A stretch of DNA of 64,000 bases from CAZOOK01 sp964581385 (GCA_964581385.1 CAZOOK010000005.1:136559-200558), one strand, 5' to 3'. Counted from the stretch's first letter, positions 35,529 to 45,333 are shown. The notes: generated by a model not told the origin, from the letters alone. Made by a program: numbers and translations.

Positions 35529-37058
35529 ATGGCTATAGCTCGTTGCCGCCTTGGCCGTCCTTCAAACAAAGTGAGGGGCTCAGGATGCGTAGTTATTGCA
35601 CTACTACTACTAGCTTGTGCGGCGCAGCCTGTTGTCGCTGAATCATGGCTTGAGGTCGGCGATCAAGCACTACGCAGTGACGTCGAGCTTCTCGAAGTCC
35701 GTGGTTTGATTGACGGACCGATCACCACTTGGCCGGTGCCGGCGGGACAGATTGAGCATCTATCGAACAATTCCCAATTGCTGGCGGAACCAGAATACGT
35801 TCAACTTTCGGCGCAGCGAGTACTTCAACGTCTGATCGGTGAAGGACAACCGCAAGGCTTACATCCCGAAGCGGATCTGCGAATTGCCAGTCAGCCAGAT
35901 GTGGTACGTGATTTCGGAGTGTTAGCGAGAAATCAAGTGGATGCGCGTGGCGGATTGGTTTGGGACAGCGAACGGGTGAGTACAGCGCTCCGTGTCGGCG
36001 ACCAATCGCATTTTAATGGCGATCAGGCACGTGTCGCCCTCGATGGAAGTTACCTGTCGATGTTGTTCAGCGACTGGCAGATGTATGGGGGTTGGATCGA
36101 CAAGTGGTACGGCCCTGGTTGGACTTCTAGCCTGATTCTGTCCAATAACGCTCGCCCCTTTCCCAAAATCGGTGTCATGCGCAACAGCTCACACGCATTC
36201 GAAAGCCCATGGCTGAGCTGGATTGGGTTGTGGCAGCTCGATTTTTCGGTCGGTATGCTCGATGGACCGCGCGTAGATTCCGATACCGGGCTAGGAAGTC
36301 TGCGCATTGTATTCAGCCCGCTCCGTAATCTCGATATAGGATTGACACGCATCACCGAATTCTGTGGTGCGAATCATCCTTGCAGCCCATTGAAGGCGGC
36401 CTTTCAATTCGGTAATAGCAGCTCGTCCAATAATTCGGCGAATGAAGAAGCCGCGATTGACGTGAAATATTCGCGCGTCGTCGGCAAAGTTAACATTGCG
36501 CCGTACTTGCAGTTGATGAACGAGGACACCGGCCCATTCAGTCACGCCGTAACCAGCTATCTTGCTGGAGCATCACTGGCTGGTCCTCTCGGGCAAAGCG
36601 GTGCGCAGTGGCGGATGACCATCGAGTACGCCGATTCTGTCGCCACCCTCAATTGGTTCGATTTTGGCAAGAAGGCCTACGGTGACGCGTACAATAATTT
36701 TCAGTACACAGATGGCATGCGGTATCGCGATCGAACTCTGGGTTTCTCGCTTGATAGTGATTCGCGATTGTTTTCCATCACCGATTCGATCATCGATTCG
36801 CAAGGGTGGGTATATCGTGTTATTTACTACCGTGCCAACATCAGTAGCCAGCAGCTTTCCGCCATGCAGCAACAAGGCGGATTCACGCGCAATTCGGTGA
36901 GCACCGCACCTTTATTGATAAACGAGGGTGAAGTGGGGATATCCATTCCTTGGTACCCCTTTACGATTAATGTGGCAATCCGTGGGCAGGATGCAAAGCT
37001 CTCCCCCGATCAGAATAGTAAAATTGCTGGAGAAGCGAGTATTAGCTATCGTTTTTGA
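35529..37058 (+). CDS. Wzi-type capsule assembly outer-membrane protein
   Basis: This 509-residue protein has a signal peptide ending near AQPVVAES and a long beta-rich body of the Wzi/capsule assembly family. WQMYGGWIDKWYGPGWTSSLILSNNARPFP is the strong family block, and the sequence ends with a terminal aromatic (SISYRF) typical of beta-barrel proteins. Wzi anchors capsule at the cell surface, which argues for a capsule or capsule-like polymer rather than O-antigen only. It ends 52 nt before the convergent dehydratase gene. Confidence 0.85.
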   Translation: MAIARCRLGRPSNKVRGSGCVVIALLLLACAAQPVVAESWLEVGDQALRSDVELLEVRGLIDGPITTWPVPAGQIEHLSNNSQLLAEPEYVQLSAQRVLQRLIGEGQPQGLHPEADLRIASQPDVVRDFGVLARNQVDARGGLVWDSERVSTALRVGDQSHFNGDQARVALDGSYLSMLFSDWQMYGGWIDKWYGPGWTSSLILSNNARPFPKIGVMRNSSHAFESPWLSWIGLWQLDFSVGMLDGPRVDSDTGLGSLRIVFSPLRNLDIGLTRITEFCGANHPCSPLKAAFQFGNSSSSNNSANEEAAIDVKYSRVVGKVNIAPYLQLMNEDTGPFSHAVTSYLAGASLAGPLGQSGAQWRMTIEYADSVATLNWFDFGKKAYGDAYNNFQYTDGMRYRDRTLGFSLDSDSRLFSITDSIIDSQGWVYRVIYYRANISSQQLSAMQQQGGFTRNSVSTAPLLINEGEVGISIPWYPFTINVAIRGQDAKLSPDQNSKIAGEASISYRF

Positions 37059-37110
37059 ACAATGCCTACGTAGCAGTCAAGCAGGGAAGACTGTGACATG
37101 GCGCAAGAAT

Positions 37111-39102
37111 TTATATGTGCATCGAACTGGCCGCGAGAATTTGGCCTTGTGCTTCCTTCGCAGTAACCACGCCACCAAGGAGTAGATCCTTGGCATCGCT
37201 TATCGCAGATACAAAGATACTGTCTTCACCAAACCCATCGACGAGGTTTCGAAGAACAGCAAGTACTTCATTCACAGAGCCCGTCTCAATTGCTCTTTCC
37301 AGTCGCTTGATCGAAAGATTTAATGCTGACCAGCGAAGAATTTTCTCATTGTCCAGGAAAATGCGGGGGTGCTGAGTGGGCTCGCGGTTTCCTCCAATCA
37401 TTAGCTCCTCGAAAAGCTTTTCGCCGGGACGCAATCCCGTGTACTTAATGGCAATATCCCCGTTGGGATTACCTTCAGAGCGTAGATCCAAGCCCGACAG
37501 ATGAATCATTCGTTCGGCCAAATCAGCGATTCGAACCGGCTCTCCCATGTCGAGAACAAAAACTTCACCTGCTCCGCCCATCGCTCCCGCTTGCATCGCC
37601 AACTGCGCTGCTTCCGGAATCGTCATAAAGTAGCGGGTGACGTCAGGATGCGTCACCGTGACCGGACCGCCTTTAGCAATTTGCTCTTTGAACAGAGGCA
37701 CTACAGAACCACTGGATGCCAAGACGTTTCCGAAACGCACCATCGACATCCGTACTTGTGGATGCTCTATAGCCAGTGCCTGTACGATAAGCTCGCAGAC
37801 GCGCTTGGATGCCCCCATAACACTGGTAGGGCGAACCGCCTTGTCGGAGGAAATCAAGACGAAATTGCGAACATTGGCATCCACAACGGCATGCACTACA
37901 TTGAGCGTTCCCAGTGCATTGTTCTGCACGGCTACAACTATGTTTTGCTCCACAAGCGGTACGTGTTTGTATGCAGCAGCGTGGTAAACGGTTTCGATCT
38001 GATGATTCAGCAAAATGCGCAGCATCTGTCCACGATCTACAACACTGCCTAAAACAGGAACGATTTCACATTCGCGGTTGTCGACTCGTACCAACGCTCG
38101 CAGTTCGCGGTCAATCGTATAAAGTGCGAACTCGCTCAAATCAAATAGCACCAGCTTCTTGGCACCGTGCTTGATCGCTTGGCGACAAAGTTCAGATCCG
38201 ATAGATCCGCCGGCACCTGTGACCAGTACGTTGCATTGCCGCAGATAGCACGCCATCAGAGCTTCAACTGGAGCCACGGCATCGCGACCCAGCAAGTCCT
38301 CGATCTGGACCTCCTGAAGTTCATCAATTTGCTTGTCTCCACGGACCAGCTCTTCCAACGGAGGCATGACCAAAACACTGATTGCCAACTGTTCAAGGTT
38401 CTCTAGAATTTCGCGACGCCGCTTGCGGCTTGCCGTCGGAACAGCCAGTAATATGCGTTCAAACGTTCCCGCTTTCTTAAGGTCCGGAAGGGCGTCTGGC
38501 ATATAAACTGGGAGGCCCTGCACTTGGCGCCCCTGAAAATCTCGGCAATCGTCAACAAATCCAACCGGTCGATAATGCCGATTGCTTTTCAGTGCTGCGG
38601 CCAGCTGACGGCCAGCCTCTCCGGCGCCATAAATAAGCACCTGACCAACAGAACCTGTTTTGGCATTTTGGGGCTGAAGGAATTGCGCCGCCGCGAGACG
38701 CCATCCCGTAAGCAAGGAGAGCGAGGTCAAAGGACCGATGATGACTGACCTCCATGCACCAGGCCAAACACCTAGTGCAGTCCCCATCGCGCCGATCGTT
38801 AGCCACGCCAGCACCGTGCCTTGGGACACGCGTACCATTGAATGTACGCTTATGAAGCGCACCACAGTGGCATAACAACCAAACAGCCAAAGAAATAATA
38901 TTGTGAGGGTTACGAACGCAGCAATTAACGGGGTATGGGGCCAAGCCAGAGTGAAATTTTTAGATGAGAGCACCCAACCCACAAGCACGCTTGCAACACA
39001 AAGTGCGCACGCATCAGCAAAAATAGCAATCGAGATCTTTGCTACGCGGGGCAATGCAATGAGCCGTTCTGACACGAATCGGAGCATATCTTTCGCGTTC
39101 AT
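37111..39102 (-). CDS. CapD/WbpM-type UDP-sugar 4,6-dehydratase
   Basis: This 663-residue membrane protein has four N-terminal helices (about residues 10-130), a middle Rossmann domain (QVLIYGAGEAGRQLAAALK) and a C-terminal SDR (NVLVTGAGGSIGSELCRQ, SSDKAVRPTSVMGASKRVCE). WbpM-type enzymes convert UDP-GlcNAc to the 4-keto-6-deoxy sugar. That product fits the reductase part of the fusion at 26438 (a QuiNAc route) and could also start a nonulosonate route. It is transcribed towards the Wzi gene. The 247 nt upstream (39103-39349) probably hold its promoter; no clear box was found. Confidence 0.9.
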   Translation of the reverse strand: MNAKDMLRFVSERLIALPRVAKISIAIFADACALCVASVLVGWVLSSKNFTLAWPHTPLIAAFVTLTILFLWLFGCYATVVRFISVHSMVRVSQGTVLAWLTIGAMGTALGVWPGAWRSVIIGPLTSLSLLTGWRLAAAQFLQPQNAKTGSVGQVLIYGAGEAGRQLAAALKSNRHYRPVGFVDDCRDFQGRQVQGLPVYMPDALPDLKKAGTFERILLAVPTASRKRRREILENLEQLAISVLVMPPLEELVRGDKQIDELQEVQIEDLLGRDAVAPVEALMACYLRQCNVLVTGAGGSIGSELCRQAIKHGAKKLVLFDLSEFALYTIDRELRALVRVDNRECEIVPVLGSVVDRGQMLRILLNHQIETVYHAAAYKHVPLVEQNIVVAVQNNALGTLNVVHAVVDANVRNFVLISSDKAVRPTSVMGASKRVCELIVQALAIEHPQVRMSMVRFGNVLASSGSVVPLFKEQIAKGGPVTVTHPDVTRYFMTIPEAAQLAMQAGAMGGAGEVFVLDMGEPVRIADLAERMIHLSGLDLRSEGNPNGDIAIKYTGLRPGEKLFEELMIGGNREPTQHPRIFLDNEKILRWSALNLSIKRLERAIETGSVNEVLAVLRNLVDGFGEDSIFVSAISDAKDLLLGGVVTAKEAQGQILAASSMHI

Positions 39103-39349
39103 GCTTCCGCCCGCACCTGATAGTCAAGCGGGTTACTAAAACCGCCATTGAAAAATGGTGACTTATCGATAGCCCGCATTTCCACGGATTGCGCCTCCAT
39201 GTGACTGCTATCACTACCGTCCACACCGTGATCGGTGCGGTAATTGTTCAATTATTTCAAAGCCCGCGCCTTAACAGCAAGCATATTTTGCTCATTCCCC
39301 TTATCGTAACAACGGAAAATGAGATCGATTTGCAAGGACCTCCTCAAGA

Positions 39350-40243
39350 CTATAGAACGTAAACAAAAATAAACAGCCCAATCCAAACCACGTCAACAAA
39401 GTGCCAGTACCAAGCAACGCCTTCAAACCCGAAGTGATGATCCGGTTTGAAGTGACCGAGCATCAGGCGGATCGTGATGATGATCAGCATCAGCGTGCCT
39501 AGCGTGACATGCATGCCGTGGAAGCCGGTGAGCATGAAGAATGTGGAGCCATAGATGCCACTGCTGAGCTTCAGGTTCAGCTCGGAATAGGCCTCCATGT
39601 ACTCGTGCGCCTGGAACCAGAGGAAGGCAGCGCCGAATGCGACTGTGGCCCACATGAACAAGATGCAGAGCCAGCGCTTGTTGTCCTTGAGTGCGTGATG
39701 CGCGATGGTGATGGTCACGCCGCTCGACAGCAGAAGAATGGTGTTAAGAAACGGGACGCCCCAGGGTGCGATCGTTTCAAATTTACCGCCAACGACGCCA
39801 GGGCCGTTGGTGGGCCATGTATTCTCGTAATGGGGCCACAGCGTCATGTGTGTGGAAAGCTTGGCACCAATACCGCCAAGCCAGGGTACGACGAGTTCGC
39901 GGGCGTAGAACAGCGCGCCGAAGAACGCCGCGAAGAACATGACTTCCGAGAAGATGAACCAGCTCATGCCCCAGCGGAAGGTACGATCGACCTGAGCGTT
40001 GTATTTCCCGGATTCGCTCTCGCGGGCGACGCCGCGAACCCAGCTGAAGACGATGAACACGATCATGGCGACGCCAGCGTAGATCGGCAACGAGCCCAGG
40101 TTCTTGTCTTCGAGATATGACCAGACGCCGACAATGACCGACGCCAGTCCCGCCGTCAGGAAGAATGGCCAGGCGCTGGGACTCGGCACGAAGTAGCGGC
40201 TGGTGCCTGAATCGGATGTGTGCTGGTTGGCGTGAGAAGCCAT
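39350..40243 (-). CDS. ctaE: Cytochrome c oxidase subunit III
   Basis: This 297-residue membrane protein is COX3. GVWSYLEDKNLG, MSWFIFSEVMFFAAFFGALFYARE, HHALKDNKRW, FLWFQAHEYMEAYSE, YGSTFFMLTGFHGMHVTLGTLML and the C-terminal WYWHFVDVVWIGLFIFVYVL are all conserved blocks. It stabilises the proton channels of subunit I. It is the last gene of the cta operon, 25 nt after ctaG. Confidence 0.95.
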   Translation of the reverse strand: MASHANQHTSDSGTSRYFVPSPSAWPFFLTAGLASVIVGVWSYLEDKNLGSLPIYAGVAMIVFIVFSWVRGVARESESGKYNAQVDRTFRWGMSWFIFSEVMFFAAFFGALFYARELVVPWLGGIGAKLSTHMTLWPHYENTWPTNGPGVVGGKFETIAPWGVPFLNTILLLSSGVTITIAHHALKDNKRWLCILFMWATVAFGAAFLWFQAHEYMEAYSELNLKLSSGIYGSTFFMLTGFHGMHVTLGTLMLIIITIRLMLGHFKPDHHFGFEGVAWYWHFVDVVWIGLFIFVYVL

Positions 40244-40268
40244 CGGGCATTCCTCGTTCGATTAACTG

Positions 40269-40823
40269 TTAGCTTGGTTTGTTGGTAACGGCTTGGTCGG
40301 CAACCTGTGTCACGTCAAAAAACGTGTACGACAACGTCACCATATCCACTTCCTTGGGCAGATTTGGATCAATCATGAAACGAACCGGCATGTTTTTCTT
40401 CTCACCGGGCGCGAACGACTGACGCGCGAAGCAGAAGCATTCGGTCTTGTGGAGGTAGCTCGCGGCGGACCACGGCACCACGCTCGGCACGGCCTGTCCG
40501 ACGACGTGCCTGTCCTGCTCGTTCCGGGCACTGAAATAGACTGTGTAAAGCTTGCCGGGATGCACCTTAATCTGGCTTTGATCCGCTGAGAACTGCCAGA
40601 TACGACCGCCGTTGACCGTCGTCGTGAACTGCACGCTCACCAGACGGCTGTCGTCTTCCCGCTCCTGCACCGCTTGCGCCGCAATCAGACCGCTGTTTTT
40701 GCCGTTGAAGCCTGTGATCTGGCAGATCGTTCGGTACAGCGGCACCAACGCGTAGCCGAAGCCGAACATGCCAGCGACAACCAGCGTCAGAACCAGCGAA
40801 GTGCGACGGCCTGGGCTCTTCAT
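40269..40823 (-). CDS. ctaG: Cytochrome c oxidase assembly protein CtaG (Cox11)
   Basis: This 184-residue protein has one N-terminal TM helix (SLVLTLVVAGMFGFGYALVPLY) and a periplasmic Cox11 domain. The copper-binding CFCF pair is visible in HKTECFCFARQSFAPGEKKNMPVRFMIDP. It inserts copper into the CuB centre of subunit I. It lies between the 46-codon membrane peptide and ctaE, the normal place in proteobacterial oxidase operons. Confidence 0.95.
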   Translation of the reverse strand: MKSPGRRTSLVLTLVVAGMFGFGYALVPLYRTICQITGFNGKNSGLIAAQAVQEREDDSRLVSVQFTTTVNGGRIWQFSADQSQIKVHPGKLYTVYFSARNEQDRHVVGQAVPSVVPWSAASYLHKTECFCFARQSFAPGEKKNMPVRFMIDPNLPKEVDMVTLSYTFFDVTQVADQAVTNKPS

Positions 40824-40827
40824 CTCG

Positions 40828-40968
40828 CTAGTGCCTGTGGGTCACAGACCAGAAGTAGGCGACGTAGAAACCGGCGGCGACGGCAAACAGGAACGCAGCA
40901 GTGAACAGGTTGCGCCTTTTAGAATCGCGCGACGGTTCACGGGAAGGTTCGCCATTACGTTGCTGCAC
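40828..40968 (-). CDS. Small membrane protein of the oxidase operon (46 aa)
   Basis: A GTG preceded by TAAGGA opens a 46-codon frame between ctaD and ctaG. The product has a charged N-terminus (QQRNGEPSREPSRDSKRR) and one hydrophobic helix (NLFTAAFLFAVAAGFYVAYF). This size and position match the small assembly-type peptides often found between ctaD and ctaG. It ends 5 nt before the ctaG start, so it is surely co-transcribed. The function is unknown; a role in oxidase assembly is inferred from context. Confidence 0.65.
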   Translation of the reverse strand: MQQRNGEPSREPSRDSKRRNLFTAAFLFAVAAGFYVAYFWSVTHRH

Positions 40969-40993
40969 AGCCGTTCCTTACGAAAATTCGCGA

Positions 40994-42622
40994 TCAGGCG
41001 TGAGCCGCCGTTTCCGCGTCGGTGACGTTGGGTGGATCCTCGAAAGTGTGGTAGGGCGCCGGTGACGGTACTGTCCACTCCAGGCCGTGTGCGCCTTCCC
41101 ATACGCGTGCCGGCGCATTCTGTTTGCGCCCGAACCAACCGAAACAGCAAGACAGCATGTTGATGAGGAAGATGAACTGGCCGATGAAGAACGCGAACGC
41201 ACCGATCGACGAAATTTGGTTGAAATCGGTGAACTGCACGTTGTAGTCCGGAATACGGCGCGGCATGCCGGCGAGGCCGACAAAATGCTGCGGGAAAAAC
41301 AACACGTTGATGAAGATCGCCGACCACCAGAAGTGCACCTTGCCCCAAAACTCGTTGTACATGCGGCCGGTCCACTTCGGGATCCAATAATAGATTGCGG
41401 CGATGATCGCGAAGCAGGCGCCGGGTACCAATACGTAGTGGAAATGCGCGACCACGAAGTACGTGTTGTGGTACTGGAAGTCCACCGGCGCCATCGCCAG
41501 CATCAGGCCGGAGAAGCCGCCGATTGTGAACAGGAACACAAATGCAATTGCGAACAGCATCGGCGTCTCGAAAGTCATCGAGCCACGCCACATCGTCGCC
41601 AGCCAGTTGAATACTTTGACACCAGTGGGCACCGCGATCAGCATCGTGCTGAACATGAAGAACAGCTCACCTGCCAGCGGAATGCCCACGGTGAACATGT
41701 GATGCGCCCAGACGATGAACGACAGGAACGCGATCGATGCCGTCGCGTAGACCATCGAAGAATAGCCGAACAGAGGCTTACGCGCGAAAGTCGGGATGAT
41801 TGTCGAAATGATGCCGAACGCGGGCAGAATCAGGATGTAAACCTCGGGATGTCCGAAGAACCAGAAGATGTGCTCGAACATCACCGGGTCGCCGCCGCCG
41901 GCAGCGTTGAAAAAGCTCGTGCCGAAATATTTGTCGGTAAGCAACATGGTCACTGCACCCGCGAGCACCGGCATGGTCGCGATCAATAGATAGGCGGTGA
42001 TCAGCCAGGTCCACACGAACAGCGGCATCTTCAGCAGGGTCATTCCCGGCGCGCGCATGTTCAGGATCGTCACCGCGACGTTAATGGCGCCGGTGATCGA
42101 GCTGATACCCATCAAGTGGATCGCGAAGATCAGGAATGGAAATGAGGCGCCGGTCTGCAGCACCAGCGGCGGATAAATCGTCCAGCCGCCGGCGGGCGCA
42201 CCGCCCGGCATGAAGAACGTGGAGATCAGCAGCGTGAACGCGAACGGCAGGATCCAGAAGCCCCAGTTATTGACGCGCGGCAACGCAAGGTCGGAACAGC
42301 CGACCATCATCGGCACCATCCAGTTGGCGAGACCGACGAACCCCGGCATGACGCCACCGAAGATCATCACCAGTGCGTGAACCGTAGTGAGCTGGTTGAA
42401 CATCTCCGGATCCATCCACTGCATACCCGGACGGAACAGCTCGAGGCGAATGCCCAGCGACATCAGGCCGCCGATGAAGAACATGATCATCGACAACCAC
42501 AGGTACATCGTGCCGAGATCCTTGTGGTTGGTGGTCTTGATCCAGCGCATGATGCCCTTCTCGGGGCCGTGCGCGTGATCGTCGTGGCTATGGTCGTGAC
42601 CGTGAGCGTGTGCGTTTGCCAT
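40994..42622 (-). CDS. ctaD: Cytochrome c oxidase subunit I
   Basis: This 542-residue protein is an aa3/caa3-type subunit I. WFFGHPEVYILILPAFG carries the His-Tyr cross-link pair, WAHHMFTVG the CuB histidines, and HFHYVLVPG the haem histidines. It reduces O2 and pumps protons. The N-terminus is His/Asp-rich (HAHGHDHSHDDHAHG), a possible metal-binding tail. ATG 42622 is preceded by GTGAGGAA at good distance and is preferred to the GTG at 42637. Confidence 0.95.
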   Translation of the reverse strand: MANAHAHGHDHSHDDHAHGPEKGIMRWIKTTNHKDLGTMYLWLSMIMFFIGGLMSLGIRLELFRPGMQWMDPEMFNQLTTVHALVMIFGGVMPGFVGLANWMVPMMVGCSDLALPRVNNWGFWILPFAFTLLISTFFMPGGAPAGGWTIYPPLVLQTGASFPFLIFAIHLMGISSITGAINVAVTILNMRAPGMTLLKMPLFVWTWLITAYLLIATMPVLAGAVTMLLTDKYFGTSFFNAAGGGDPVMFEHIFWFFGHPEVYILILPAFGIISTIIPTFARKPLFGYSSMVYATASIAFLSFIVWAHHMFTVGIPLAGELFFMFSTMLIAVPTGVKVFNWLATMWRGSMTFETPMLFAIAFVFLFTIGGFSGLMLAMAPVDFQYHNTYFVVAHFHYVLVPGACFAIIAAIYYWIPKWTGRMYNEFWGKVHFWWSAIFINVLFFPQHFVGLAGMPRRIPDYNVQFTDFNQISSIGAFAFFIGQFIFLINMLSCCFGWFGRKQNAPARVWEGAHGLEWTVPSPAPYHTFEDPPNVTDAETAAHA

Positions 42623-42657
42623 ATCGGCGTTCCTCACTAAAACTCGTTGACTCGAAG

Positions 42658-43884
42658 TTACTTGCCGCGCTGCGCAGCGACTTGCGCCGGCGCGACGTCC
42701 CCGGCCTTGTTGCCCCAGGAATTGCGTTCATAGGTCGCAACCGCGGCCACGTCGGCGTCCGAGAGCTTATCGCCGAACGGCGGCATCAGGTTTTTGCCTT
42801 TGAGAATCTGGACGATATGCCCCTCGACCGGACCCGTTGAAATCTTGCCGCCGACCAGCGACGGAAAGGTCGGAGCCATGCCCTGACCGGTCGGTTGGTG
42901 ACAGGCCTGGCAATTGGCTTCGTACGCCGTCTTGCCGGCCTTCATCAAATCATCGTGCGACAGTTTCGCAGGCGCGGCAGCCGGTTTTGCGCTCCCAGCG
43001 GCGGCGACTTCGGCCGGGGCCGGAGGAGCGGCTGGAGCAGGAGCAGCATCGTTGGCAATCGCGGGCGTGGCTGCGGCGACTTCGACCGCGCCGCCGCTCT
43101 TCTGCGCCTTTATCCAGGCGTCAAATTCTTCCGGCGTCTTCGCTTCGACGACAATCGGCATGAAACCGTGGTCACGGCCGCACAGCACCGTGCACTGGCC
43201 GCGATGGATCCCTGGTTCGTCGATCTTGAACCAAACTTCGTTGACAAAGCCCGGGATTGCGTCGCGCTTGACCGCCAGATCCGGCACCCACCAACCATGA
43301 ATGACGTCAGCCGCAGTGACCAGCAGGCGAACTTTCTTGCCCGCCGGAACGACCAGATTGTGATCGACCGACAGCAGATAGTTCGGCACCGTCGCCGGAT
43401 CAATGCCCGAATTGAGCTCCCGTGCGAAATTGGAATCCTGGCTCAGCGAACTGATGAAGCTGACACCTGAATCCACGTATTCGTACTGCCAGCGCCACTG
43501 CACACCGGTGATTTTGATGGTCATGTCGGCGTCGCGCGTGTCGTACATCTTGATCAGCGTGCCGGCGGCCGGAACAGCCATGAATATAAGGATGACGAAT
43601 GGAAGGATGGTCCAGATAATTTCGACCGTCGTGCTTTCGTGGAACGTGGCCGGCACCGGGTTCTTCGAGCGGCGATGCGCGAAAACCGAATAGAACATGA
43701 CACCGAACACAACGACGCCGATCGCCACGCAAATCCAGAACACCATCATGTGCAAGGCATAGACTTCATGACTGATCTGGGTCGCGCCCTCGGGCATGTT
43801 CCATTTCGACGCATGCGCCATGGAAGTCGCCAAGAGCGTCGTAAGCGCTGCCGCGGCCCGGCTGACTCGCTTGCCAATGCACAT
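42658..43884 (-). CDS. ctaC: Cytochrome c oxidase subunit II with fused cytochrome c domain
   Basis: This 408-residue protein begins with a signal peptide (ALTTLLATSMAHAS), has two TM helices, then the CuA cupredoxin domain (IHGWWVPDLAVKRDAIPG, GQCTVLCGRDHGFM), an Ala/Pro linker of about 50 residues, and a cytochrome c domain with haem motif CQACH and distal Met in NLMPPFGDKLSD. This is a caa3-type subunit II. In the CuA loop the usual Glu between the two cysteines is Val (C-T-V-L-C); because that position binds copper by its backbone carbonyl, function is probably kept. ATG 43884 gives the signal peptide; the frame upstream is open but implausible. Confidence 0.93.
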   Translation of the reverse strand: MCIGKRVSRAAAALTTLLATSMAHASKWNMPEGATQISHEVYALHMMVFWICVAIGVVVFGVMFYSVFAHRRSKNPVPATFHESTTVEIIWTILPFVILIFMAVPAAGTLIKMYDTRDADMTIKITGVQWRWQYEYVDSGVSFISSLSQDSNFARELNSGIDPATVPNYLLSVDHNLVVPAGKKVRLLVTAADVIHGWWVPDLAVKRDAIPGFVNEVWFKIDEPGIHRGQCTVLCGRDHGFMPIVVEAKTPEEFDAWIKAQKSGGAVEVAAATPAIANDAAPAPAAPPAPAEVAAAGSAKPAAAPAKLSHDDLMKAGKTAYEANCQACHQPTGQGMAPTFPSLVGGKISTGPVEGHIVQILKGKNLMPPFGDKLSDADVAAVATYERNSWGNKAGDVAPAQVAAQRGK

Positions 43885-43907
43885 ATCCGGTTTACTCCGT
43901 ATTTTCT

Positions 43908-44435
43908 CTAGTTTGAGCCTTCCACTTTCACCGGCTTTCCGGCTGAAGCAGTTAGCGATACTGCGCCCCAGGCAGCACCCGTCAACGTTCTGAGACGGCC
44001 CGCCAGCCTTTCGCGTTCTTCGTCCGTCAGGCAGCGCGCGATCTCCACGCTCTGCCCGCAACAATTCAGCAACAGCCGGGTCGGGCTGTTGCGGTATGGC
44101 CCCGACTCGAGCAGTACCCGCATCCAGCCTCGACGCAATTCGACGATAGACTGCGCGCCACGGCCGATCAGACCGAATTCAATGCGCAACACATCATCGT
44201 CGAACGTCAGCACTTCGCGGTAACGATTGCGTCGCAGGCTCACCGCAAGCGCCGCCCCAAATGCGCCGATCTCCAGCCCCGCGAACGGCAACACCGGCCA
44301 GAATCCACGCCACGCAAGAAACGTCCCGACCGCGAATGCGAAGCCCCCGATCACGACCACCGAACACCAAGCCTGACGCGCCGTCATCGACGCATTCGGG
44401 CCGATAACGATGTGCGCTTGACCGGGATTGGACAT
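43908..44435 (-). CDS. DUF2244 family membrane protein
   Basis: This 175-residue protein has two adjacent TM helices (WCSVVVIGGFAFAVGTFLAWRGFWPVLPFAGLEIGAFGAALAVSL) and a conserved WMRVLLESG block, the layout of DUF2244. Members often lie just upstream of the cta operon and may help oxidase biogenesis; the mechanism is not known. It is 23 nt from ctaC and probably shares its promoter. The start at 44435 (MSNPGQAHIVIGPN) is preferred over the longer frame. The 196 nt between it and bioD show no gene. Confidence 0.8.
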   Translation of the reverse strand: MSNPGQAHIVIGPNASMTARQAWCSVVVIGGFAFAVGTFLAWRGFWPVLPFAGLEIGAFGAALAVSLRRNRYREVLTFDDDVLRIEFGLIGRGAQSIVELRRGWMRVLLESGPYRNSPTRLLLNCCGQSVEIARCLTDEERERLAGRLRTLTGAAWGAVSLTASAGKPVKVEGSN

Positions 44436-44631
44436 ATCGCCTCGACGTAAGCCCGCAAACGGCCGGGCCACCGCGGCGCACATTCTAGGGCGGCGCAGTG
44501 CTTCGCGCAAAACTTTTAGCGTTGCTTCAACTCAAACACTGCTTGTGGAAGCTGCCAAAAAAGCACCCTTCCCGGCCTTCTGCGTTCCCGCGGCGCTTGA
44601 ATTCGCGTTTGGAACGCGGCCGAGCGTAGGG

Positions 44632-45333
44632 TCAGACCGCCCGGCACCAGCGCTCGAAATCCTCGTCGCCGGCGCGGAAATCGGAAGCGCCTGGAAGAAT
44701 GACACCCCAGCACGGCGCGGGCAGCCGCATCGACAGATCCGTGAACACTTCTCCCGCTTCATCCATGCGCGGCGGCGGCATCGTCGCGATCCAACCGGCG
44801 AGCCGTGTACGCCGCACGATCGATTCGGTGGCGAGCAGCGCATGGTTGACGCAACCGAGGCGTAATGCCACCACCAGCACTACCGGCCAGTTGCGACGGC
44901 CGACCCAGTCGCCGAAGGTCTCGGAATCGTTGAGCGGCACCAGCCAGCCGCCTGCGCCCTCGATAACGACCAGATCGCGCGCGGTGGCGAGACGCGTATG
45001 TGCGGAATCGAGCACGCCGGTATCGATGGTCGCGCCCGCGGCACGCGCCGCCAGATGCGGCGCGATCGGCGGCGCGAAACAGTAGGGATTAACGGCCTCG
45101 TAGGGAACATCGTTGCCCATCGCTTCGAGCAGGGCCACTGCATCGCTATTGCGCACGCCCTTTTCGGTGATGTCCGCACCGCTCGCCACCGGCTTGAAAC
45201 CCGCGACACGCAGGCCGCTTTTGCGCGCACGGCGGATCATCGCGCAGGCAGCGCGCGTTTTGCCGACGCCGGTATCAGTACCGGTGACGAATAGTGTGAG
45301 CCGCGATGCCGGCGGCGTGAGGGGACTGCTCAT
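44632..45333 (-). CDS. bioD: Dethiobiotin synthase
   Basis: This 233-residue P-loop ATPase has FVTGTDTGVGKTRAACAM, FKPVASGAD, and VIEGAGGWLVPLND, the three signatures of BioD. It closes the ureido ring of dethiobiotin from DAPA and CO2. It overlaps bioF by 4 nt and is the last gene of the biotin operon. Its N-terminus (SSPLTPPASR) is encoded partly by a GTGAGGGG unit that resembles the repeat inside bioF. Confidence 0.93.
   Translation of the reverse strand: MSSPLTPPASRLTLFVTGTDTGVGKTRAACAMIRRARKSGLRVAGFKPVASGADITEKGVRNSDAVALLEAMGNDVPYEAVNPYCFAPPIAPHLAARAAGATIDTGVLDSAHTRLATARDLVVIEGAGGWLVPLNDSETFGDWVGRRNWPVVLVVALRLGCVNHALLATESIVRRTRLAGWIATMPPPRMDEAGEVFTDLSMRLPAPCWGVILPGASDFRAGDEDFERWCRAV

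Noticed and set aside
39509..40120. 203-codon + strand frame over ctaE
   Set aside because: Mirror frame of a highly conserved membrane protein gene in GC-rich DNA.
41087..41989. 300-codon + strand frame over ctaD
   Set aside because: Charged, repetitive translation (Asp/Glu/Arg/His) typical of an antisense shadow of a membrane protein.
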